Assembly (NCBI GenBank): GCA_024138025.1
Contig: JAMXBD010002750.1
Span: forward strand, 1-64,000
From: Combretum micranthum
Taxonomy: Eukaryota; Streptophyta; Magnoliopsida; Myrtales; Combretaceae
Direction of reading: 5' to 3'
Length of the DNA: 64,000 bases
The notes under the pieces are model-generated. The model did no database searches. It worked only from the letters and a program-made list of their open reading frames with translations, and was not told where the DNA came from. The position numbers and the translations under genes are program-made. This document shows, in pieces, positions 57,531 to 64,000 of this stretch. Numbering within the stretch: position 1 is the first letter of the stretch; the number at the start of each line of letters is the position of its first letter.

Positions 57531-58500
57531 GGTAGCTATGGTGATAGAGGATAAGCAGAAGAAAGATCCATCTTATATACCAATTATCTGTGAGTACTCA
57601 GAAGTTTTTCTAGAAGATTTACCAAGATTACGACCAGAAAGAGAAGTGGAATTCAGTGTAGACTTGGTACCGACTACTATACCTATTTTAAAGACACCAT
57701 ATCATATGGCTCCTATAGAACTTGCAGAGCTCAAAGTACAGTTGGATGATCTACTAAAGAAGAAGTTTGTTAGACCCAGTGTGTCACCTTAGGGAGCTCC
57801 ACTTCTGTTTGTAAAAAAGAAAGATGGAAGTATAAGATTATGCATAGACTATAGATAACTGAATCAAGTAACAATCAAGAACAAGTACCCTCTACCAAGA
57901 ATAGATTATTTATTTGATCAGCTGGTAGGAGCAAAGGTGTTTTCTAGGATTGACCCAAGATCAAGATATCACAAGCTGAAAGTCAGAGCATAGGATATAC
58001 AAAAGATAACTTTCAGGACCACGTATGGATACTATAAATTTATTATCATGCTGTTTGGTCTCACGAATGCACCAATAGTTTTTATGGATTTGATGAATAG
58101 AATCTTTAGAGAATATCTAGACTTGTTCATCGTGGTGTTTATTGATGATGTGCTGGTGTATTTTAAGTCAAAAGAGGAACATGAAGAACATCTAAGTTTA
58201 CTTCTGACCACATACAAGAAAAGCAATTGTATGACAAGTTTTCAAAATGTGAGTGCTGGTTAAAACAAGTGGCTTTCTTACGACATGTTACAGCTGGCAA
58301 TGGAATTACATTTGATCCTGAGATAGTGAAAGCAGTAGTTAAATGGCGTAGAACTAAGAATGTGTAAAAAATTATGAGTTTTCTAGGAATGGTAAGATAC
58401 TATAGAAGGTTTGTGGAAGATTTTTCCAAGATTGCAGGTCCATTAACCGGACTGATACAGAAGGGAGTGAAGTTTGAGTCGAGTGAAGGCTGTGAAAATA
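57531..58500 (+). pseudogene. G2 reverse transcriptase
   Basis: Starts [20 protein letters not shown] and [19 protein letters not shown]. The fingers read PLLFVKKKDGSIRLCIDYR then a stop, [15 protein letters not shown]. The first palm Asp is in [14 protein letters not shown], and the catalytic box is VFIDDVLVY (FIDD at 58138-58149). Then [19 protein letters not shown] precedes it, with M-L in place of M-P. Frameshift near 58210; MSFLGMVRYYRRFVEDFSKI-like thumb at about 58374-58430. At least five stops. Confidence 0.88.
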
Positions 58501-59000
58501 GTTTTCAGTAGTTGAGAGACAAGTTAGTGTCTACTCCAGTGCTAGCTTTACCTATACGTGGTAAGGAGTGTGTTATTTATAATGATGCCTCAATACAAGG
58601 TTTGGATTATGTGTTGATTCAAGGAGGTAGGGCAATAGCATATACTTCTAGACAGTTGAAACCCTATGAGAGGAATTGTCCAACTCATGATTTGGAGTTA
58701 GCAGTAGTCGTGAATGTCTTGAAGTTGTGGAGGCACTATCTTTATGGAGAAAGATATAGAGTGTATACAGATCATTAGAGCTTGAAGTGTATTTTTACCT
58801 AGAGAGAGCAGAATATGAGATAGATAAGATGGATAGAACTTATCAAAGACTATGACATAGATATTTAGTATCACCTTGGGAAGGCAAATGTTGTAGCAGA
58901 TGCCTTAAGTAGAAAAAGACTTGAGAATCTTGCAGCTTTGGTTGCTTCTAAAAGACATTTGATGGATGATATGAGAAAATTCGAGTTGAAGATAACTAGA
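58500..59000 (+). pseudogene. G2 RNase H and tether
   Basis: [20 protein letters not shown] (58569 on; Asp of beta-1), [40 protein letters not shown] and YRVYTDH (last Asp). After a stop the tether reads ANVVADALSRKRLENLAAL (58887 on). The catalytic Asp and Glu residues can be placed, and the frame stays the same for 88 codons. Confidence 0.85.
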
Positions 59001-60325
59001 CAAGTAAGTGTATGATTGGCAAATTTGCAGATACAGCCTACTCTGATTGAAAGAATTAAAGCAGTACAAGTAAATGATTCGGGTATGAATGAAATAAAGA
59101 AGAGAATGGAGATTGGCAGAGCACTTAAATTTCATGTTGATAAAGAAGTTGTTATGAGATTTAAGGGAAGATTTTGTATGCCAAAATAAGGAGAACTAAA
59201 GAAGGAATTATTAAAAGAGGAGCACTACTCAAGTTATTCCATACATCCTAGGGGAAACAAGATGTATCGGGATTTGAAGAAGCTATACTGGTGGAATAAC
59301 ATGAAGAAGGAGATAGCAGAGTATGTTTGTAAGTGCTATACATGTCAGTTGATTAATATTAAGCATAGGAGACCGGCAGGCGAATTGAAACCTTTGCCAA
59401 TACCTCAATGGAAGTGAGAGCACATAACTATAGACTTTGTTTCTACTCTACCTAGAACTAGAGAAAGATTGGATTTGGTATGGGTGATTGTCGACAGGCT
59501 TACCAAAATAGCTCACTTTATACCGATCAAAACTTGGTGTACCATGGAAAGGTTAGCAAAGTTGTACATCAAGGAGATAGTAAGGTTACATGGAATACCA
59601 GTAACCATTATGTCAGATAGAGATACCGGATTTTTTTGAAGATTCTAGAAAAGTGTACATCAAGCTTTGGGCACTAAAGTTGTTTTCAATACAGCTTATC
59701 ATCCTCAGACAGATGGACAATCTAAGATGACAATCCAGACTCTAGAAGACATGTTGAAAGCATCTGTTTTGGATTTTAAGGGTAGTTAAGATGAGCACTT
59801 GCCATTGGTGGAGTTTGCATACAACAACAGCTATCAAGCGTCAATTGAGATGCTTCCATTTAAAGCTCTATATGGTAGGAAGTGTAGATCACAAATCCCT
59901 TGGGATGAAGTTAATGATAAACAGGTTTTGGGACCATAATTGATGCAAGATGCTACTGGCAAAGTCAAGTTGATTAGACAAAGGTTACAAGTTGCCTAAA
60001 GTCGTTAGAAAGTTATGCTGACAAGTGAATACGACCCTTAGAATTTCAAGTGAGAGAGCATGTCCTGTTGAAAATATCACCAACCAAGGGCGTTATTAGA
60101 TTTGGTTTAAGAGGCAAGTTAAATCCGAGATATATGGAACCGTATGAGATTCTAGAAAAGATAGGCGATGTGGCATATAGATTAGCTTTATCTCCTAATT
60201 TGGAAGGAGTACACAATGTATTCCATATATCTATGCTAAAAAAGTATGTTAAAGATCTTGAAGAAATAGTTGCTTTGGAACCATTAGAGGGACAACCAAA
60301 TCTATCTACAATAAAAAGGTTGTAG
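59001..60325 (+). pseudogene. G2 integrase
   Basis: The HHCC finger is kept (HYSSYSIH ... CKCYTC, about 59223-59350). The core carries [18 protein letters not shown] (first Asp) and [11 protein letters not shown] (second Asp). In the third motif, YHPQTDGQSKMTIQTLEDML, the usual catalytic Glu after GQS is Lys, so the enzyme would be dead even without the stops. [20 protein letters not shown] and [11 protein letters not shown] follow. The C-terminal GPY/F-like module is in the open frame 60050-60325: RGKLNPRYMEPYEILEKIGD and NVFHISMLKKYV. Confidence 0.88.
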
Positions 60326-60475
60326 ACACCAAAGAAAAGATTTTGAGAAGGAAAGTGCTTAAATATGTAAAGTTGCAATGGACAAATTAGTCAGAATGTG
60401 AAGCTACTTGGGAACTAGAAGAGGAAATGAGGACAAAATACTCAAAGCTTTTCAATAATCCAGGTAACTTTCGAG
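60300..60475 (+). pseudogene. G2 chromodomain
   Basis: After a frame change near 60325 the sequence reads KILRRKVLKYVKLQW, then, after a stop, SECEATWELEEEMRTKYSKL. This is the type of C-terminal chromodomain that in chromoviruses binds histone marks and steers integration into heterochromatin. The aromatic and acidic positions (Y, W, TWE) are visible. It supports the Tekay/Del assignment. Confidence 0.8.
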
Positions 60476-60773
60476 GAAGAAAATATTTTCTTTTTTTTTT
60501 TCTTTGGAGAGGAGAGACGTAATATACAAATAAATAATTTATAAAGAAAGGTATAAGTATCAAGTGATATAGAATAAGAGGTTAATATAGTAACAAAAAA
60601 AATCTTAATATATTTGTATTTTGATCACATGACGGAAGATGAAAATTTTATATTGAACATCGGCTTCAATGCTGCTAGTGTATGTGTTTCTGGCTTTGGC
60701 AGCATAGAGCCCGTGTTGAAAATGAAGAATTGAGTTTAAGTCTTGTACACTGCCAACTTTTGTATGTATACCA

Positions 60774-60895
60774 CCTGTGTTAATATCTATACTACCAGCA
60801 TTGGTGCTGGCGTAAGCTTGAAGAAAAATGACCCGAGATGAATGGCATAGTGATACATCACCAGTGTTAATGTTTACACCACCGACATTGGATGT
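60774..60895 (+). repeat. Repeated motif upstream of the LTR TATA box
   Basis: Two copies of a roughly 35-bp unit: CTGTGTTAATATCTATACTA..CAGCATTGG (60775-60802) and CAGTGTTAATGTTTACACCA..GACATTGG (60861-60889). The first is part of a CCAGCA/TGCTGG inverted repeat. They lie 20-140 bp upstream of TATAAAAA, the place for enhancer elements. Confidence 0.65.
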
Positions 60896-60912
60896 ATGCC
60901 GCCGGCTTACAG

Positions 60913-60920
60913 TATAAAAA
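60913..60920 (+). promoter_or_regulatory. TATA box of the G2/G3 LTR
   Basis: TATAAAAA, about 395 bp into the LTR, followed within about 100 bp by TTCTTTATATTTTC and pyrimidine-rich sequence. Confidence 0.6.
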
Positions 60921-61941
60921 CTGCCAGCATACGTACTTCGAAGGAGATAAATGGTTACACGAGCTTCTTTATATTTTCTTCTTTGTTTCTTCTCCAAAAA
61001 ATAACCTTAAACCTAAAAGTTCTCTCTATAAGTATTCTTAATAATCCAAGGGGATTCAAAAATCCAGATCAGGTAATAAGATCACTATTTCCTCTTTAGG
61101 ATTTCATAGATCTATTAGTTTCTTAGGGTTTTTCTTTTGTTTTGAAGGAGAAGTTAGATGAGACCTTAGTTTTCTTGGAGATCTAGATATTCGTTGTTTA
61201 TGAAGGATTTCGGATCAAGTTTAAGTAAGTATTTTAATGTTTTTGATCTTTATGATTTCATAAAAGTAGTTTTGTTGACTTCTGGTATATTTGGCCTTGG
61301 ATGAAGTTCTAGGGCTTGTAGAATCTATTGAGGAGATTGATTCTATTAGGGGATTTCTGTATTTCAATCAAGAAAAAAGGTGTATATTTATGTTTATGTT
61401 GAGTTAAGGTTTTAGATAATATATGAAATTAGGTTATGCATTGGTTATCGTGTACTGGGCCTCTGGCTCATTTTTGTTGCCTTGCAGGTATCGGAAACGA
61501 GTATTATGATGACTTGGGCTATGGGTCCGATTTCGAGAGATTTCTGGATGAGTGGGACGAATAGGATTCGATCACCCTGGACCTTTGGAAGGAACTTTTT
61601 GCTAAGGAGAAGTTATGTATAGAGGCTTGTTAGTTAAGCCAATTCTTTTGTAATGACCTTAAGATCCTTTAGGATTCTCATGTTTTGAGAAAACATGTAA
61701 TTTTTGTAGTGTCATGTATTGGCACTAAACGATGTTTTATGATGTAAATGTATGTATAGATTGCTTTTGTTAGCAATCTTGTTTTGTTTAAAAGTTCTTT
61801 ACAAAGTATAGTGATTTTGATCAAACAATTTTCATAAACTGTTAGTTTTAGGACAACCTTACATATAATGTGAAAACGTTATATGTGGTTGGGGATTCGG
61901 TACTCTAAGTCTCGGGATTTAGAGGATCGGGTCTTTACAGA

Positions 61942-61953
61942 TGGTATCAGAGC
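61942..61953 (+). other. Primer binding site of G3
   Basis: TGGTATCAGAGC is identical to the plant initiator-Met-tRNA primer site. It lies two bases after the LTR end CA at 61938-61939, the normal arrangement, and it fixes the start of the internal part of G3. Confidence 0.92.
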
Positions 61954-62144
61954 TTGTTTATGAAATTGTTTGATTAAATAGTGGTGACTTGACCTTAGAT
62001 GCGGTGAGTTAGTTAGACATATATAGGACTTGTTTATATTAAGTTTTATGTTTAATGTCTAATTGGTTTATTAATTGTTTTGATATTGATTTGACCTTGT
62101 AAAATTATTATATGTCATACATATGTTGCATGTTTGTTTAAAAG

Positions 62145-63480
62145 ATGGATAGGTCACGAAGAGTAACCCGACAATCTTCGGAAAGAGAAAGTATGCCACC
62201 TCCTTCTCAGTCTACTATTTCAGCTTCTGCATCAGCTAGTATTCCAGCTTCTACTTCGACTCCATCACCGGCTTCGGCTTCTACTGCACCAAATCCACAG
62301 CCTCCTCAAATGCCAGCATATCCAGCTATGCCTCAGATGCCTACGGAGATCCGAATAATGTGCTCACTATGTTTCGAGATATGTTTGCAATAGTTCAGCA
62401 GTACCAACAAATGATGTATCAACAACAACAACAATTTATGCAGCAATATCATCCACCAACTGTGAGAGAAGAGCCACAAGTCAATGGGAGACCGGAATGA
62501 ACAAGTCAAGTTGCATGATTTTGTTAGACTGGTACCTGATTTTGATGGAACTGTTTTGGATCCGACTCGAACGGAAGGTTGGATAGTGGAGCTAAGAAAG
62601 CGTTTGCAGCTTGTGAAGTGCCTGAGCATAGGAAAGTTGATTTGGCTATATATATGTTGAAGGGAGATGCATATAATTGGTGGAGATTGAATAGTGAAGG
62701 ATATGTGAGACCGATACCATGGAACAGATTTAAGGAAGCCTTTTTCTTGCAATACATTCCATCCACAGTGCGGGAACAAATGATATCGAGTTGGTTGAGT
62801 CTAAGGCAAGGAAATAAAACTGTTGAAGAATATCATGCAGAATATTGCAGATTGCTTCGATTTGCGGGTACAAGTTACAATGATGAGAGCATGAAGGTTC
62901 AAAAGTTCAAGATGGCTTGAACATGGAGATTAAGAGTGAGGTTAAGAAGTTTCAATTATCAACACTGTCGAAACAGTAATCAAGGCAAAGTTAGTGGAAC
63001 AAATTAATAATGAAAATAAAGCTCAGAGGGATAGACGTGCTACATTTATGGGCAAGAGATCGGTGACATCCTACACTCCTTATTCAAGGTTTGGTAATGT
63101 TAACAAAGGCAAGCGACCATATTTGGGTAAGAAACCAAGCTCGGGACAAGTGGTGAAGACTCCTATGCCATCCATTCCATTTGATAGGCGATGCCCTATA
63201 TGTTTTGGGCCTCATGAATCGTTTCAATGTAAATGGACTCCTGGAGCTTGCTTTGCATGTGGGAAAGTTGGTCATAAAGCTTCTGATTGTCCTGAACCTA
63301 AATTGAAGCCCATCTTTTGTGCTCATTGTCAACAAAGAGGTCATCATGTGGCAAATTGTAAAGAAAAGCCGAGGAATGAAGGACCGAACTTTGGAAAGGG
63401 AATGACAGCTGCTAGAGTGTTTGCTTTGCAACAATGTGAGAAAGCTCCTTCGGTTGATACACTGGCAGGTATAATACAGA
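62145..63480 (+). pseudogene. gag: G3 gag with three zinc knuckles, frameshifted
   Basis: The ATG at 62145 opens a basic then P/S/A-rich N-terminus. Frame changes near 62345, 62500 and 62580. The capsid core reads KVDLAIYMLKGDAYNWWRLN and MISSWLSLRQGNKTVEEYHA then EYCRLLRF (62633-62860), a standard retrotransposon Gag domain. A stop at 62918 is followed by an open frame with CPICFGPHESFQC, CFACGKVGHKASDC (63249-63290) and CAHCQQRGHHVANC. The last two have intact C-x2-C-x4-H-x4-C spacing; the first is one residue shorter. Gag would coat element RNA. Confidence 0.85.
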
Positions 63481-63770
63481 TTGCAAACATCCTGCATATA
63501 CTTTAATTGATACTGGTGCTACTCATGCATGTATTGCTGAAAGCTTTGTGAATGAGTGTGGTTTGTCTTCTGAAGTTTGTATGATAGAGTGATGAGTGTG
63601 AATACTCCTTTTGGTGTGCAATCCAAAGAGCCATGTGTATGTAGGAATGTTGATGTTGTGATTTCTGATGAAAGCATGCCAATAGATATGTTAGTTCTAC
63701 CTTTAATTGATTTTGATGTTATTCTTGGAATGAATTGGTTGAATCTTTACAAAGACAATAGATTGTAGTA
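63481..63770 (+). pseudogene. G3 aspartic protease
   Basis: PAYTLIDTGATHACIAESFV carries an intact D-T-G active site (about 63503-63511). A frame change near 63590 leads to MSVNTPFG, then CRNVDVVISDESMPIDMLVL and IDFDVILGMNWL, the C-terminal landmark. Compare G2, where the same motif is D-I-D. The frame ends at a stop near 63766. Confidence 0.85.
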
Positions 63771-63785
63771 AAGCGGAAGTGAGTT

Positions 63786-64000
63786 TTGAGTTGGAAGGTA
63801 GAAGACTACTTCATGTGTTGGAAAGAAGGAGACCGGAAGTATGTATTCTATGGAATTGTGGGAGAAGGATATGGAACTACAATGGGTAGTGAAGAACTCC
63901 GAGTTGATATGGTGCCAGTAGTAAGGGAATTTGTTGATGTTTTTCCTGATGAATTACCCGGTTTGCCACCGGATAGGGAGAGATTGATTTGATACCGGAA
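63786..64000 (+). pseudogene. G3 reverse transcriptase, first part
   Basis: From 63900 the frame reads VDMVPVVREFVDVFPDELPG then LPPDRE, the conserved lead-in to gypsy RT. A shift just after this point moves the reading to another frame before the window ends. Palm and catalytic residues lie outside. Confidence 0.8.

Larger units (their letters stand above)
48535..60517 (+). mobile_element. G2: Tekay/Del-like chromovirus, interrupted by Lt-B
   Basis: Gag lies at 48535-49243, then a foreign solo LTR (49244-57076), then protease, RT, RNase H, integrase and a chromodomain (57082-60470), and a polypurine-like GGAGAGGAGAGA at 60506-60517 before a presumed 3' LTR. The chromodomain after integrase marks a chromovirus, and VFIDDVLVY with [10 protein letters not shown] in RT is typical of the Tekay/Del group (family knowledge). 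The 5' LTR and primer site are not found in the window. Numerous stops make it inactive. Confidence 0.8.
60518..61939 (+). repeat. LTR between G2 and G3, probably shared
   Basis: It begins CGTAATATAC just after a polypurine-like tract (GGAGAGGAGAGA) that ends G2, and finishes GGGTCTTTACA just before the G3 primer site. TGTAA/TTACA-type ends (with the first T changed to C) suggest that one 1.4-kb LTR spans both borders. TATAAAAA at 60913 is the probable promoter. An A-T rich 3' part with GTAATGACCTTAAGATCC follows. The minus-strand frame 60605-60997 is not a gene. Confidence 0.6.
61940..64000 (+). mobile_element. G3: Ty3/gypsy element, 5' part, cut by the window edge
   Basis: Primer site (61942), gag (62145-63480), protease (to about 63770) and the first residues of RT (to 64000). 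Gag and protease differ in sequence from those of G2, so G3 is a separate, less decayed copy. Its frame is broken in at least five places, but individual motifs such as the D-T-G active site are intact. Confidence 0.85.

Noticed and set aside
48535..64000. Possible integrated plant pararetrovirus
   Set aside because: Domain order protease-RT-RNase H-integrase plus chromodomain, primer site and LTRs identify Ty3/gypsy retrotransposons; no movement or coat protein is seen.

Overview
This window is plant nuclear DNA, most likely from an intergenic or heterochromatic block of a seed plant. The evidence is wall-to-wall plant-type transposable elements: chromovirus-like Ty3/gypsy polyproteins with a chromodomain, LTRs followed by the plant initiator-Met-tRNA primer site, and an Ac-like hAT with a BED finger. 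It is AT-rich and I see no host gene. The species cannot be named from this sequence.

Layout. 1-1250 is a decayed gag-pol remnant. About 1756-7400 is an old, frameshifted Ty3/gypsy element (G1) with gag, protease, RT, RNase H and integrase in order. 9524-10642 is a non-autonomous hAT-type element. 10844-46086 is one stack of a single long-LTR family (called Lh here; ends TGTAAACCCC and GGGCGTGACA). A plus-strand element (Lh-6) carries a minus-strand element (Lh-4, 12654-35906) in its 5' LTR. Lh-4 was hit in its 3' LTR by Lh-1 (13984-18343) and Lh-3 (18675-29724). Lh-3 was hit by Lh-2 (19380-23716) and by an LTR of a second family, Lt-A (24483-27382). The 3' LTR of Lh-6 carries a MITE and Lh-5 (41947-45416). 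Five of these insertions (Lh-1 to Lh-5) have perfect 5-bp target duplications: ATTTT, ACCTC, ATCAC, CCCAT and GCTTG.

About 48535-60517 is a second Ty3/gypsy element (G2, Tekay/Del-like, with chromodomain). A solo LTR (Lt-B, 49244-57076, duplication CTCTC) interrupts it between gag and protease, and Lt-B in turn holds a 5.2-kb hAT element (50715-55931, 8-bp duplication GAGCTCAA) with a nearly complete but broken transposase. 60518-61939 looks like one LTR shared by G2 and a following element, G3. G3 starts with a clear primer site at 61942 and runs off the window at the start of RT.

Every coding region seen belongs to a mobile element and all are broken. The main interest is structural: (i) the stack can be ordered in time from its target duplications; (ii) the Lh LTRs share a cluster of hairpins 3' of the TATA box whose stems are kept by paired base changes; (iii) both Lt LTRs carry an antisense tRNA-like A-box/B-box module near the 3' end; (iv) there are two LTR-sharing tandem arrangements.
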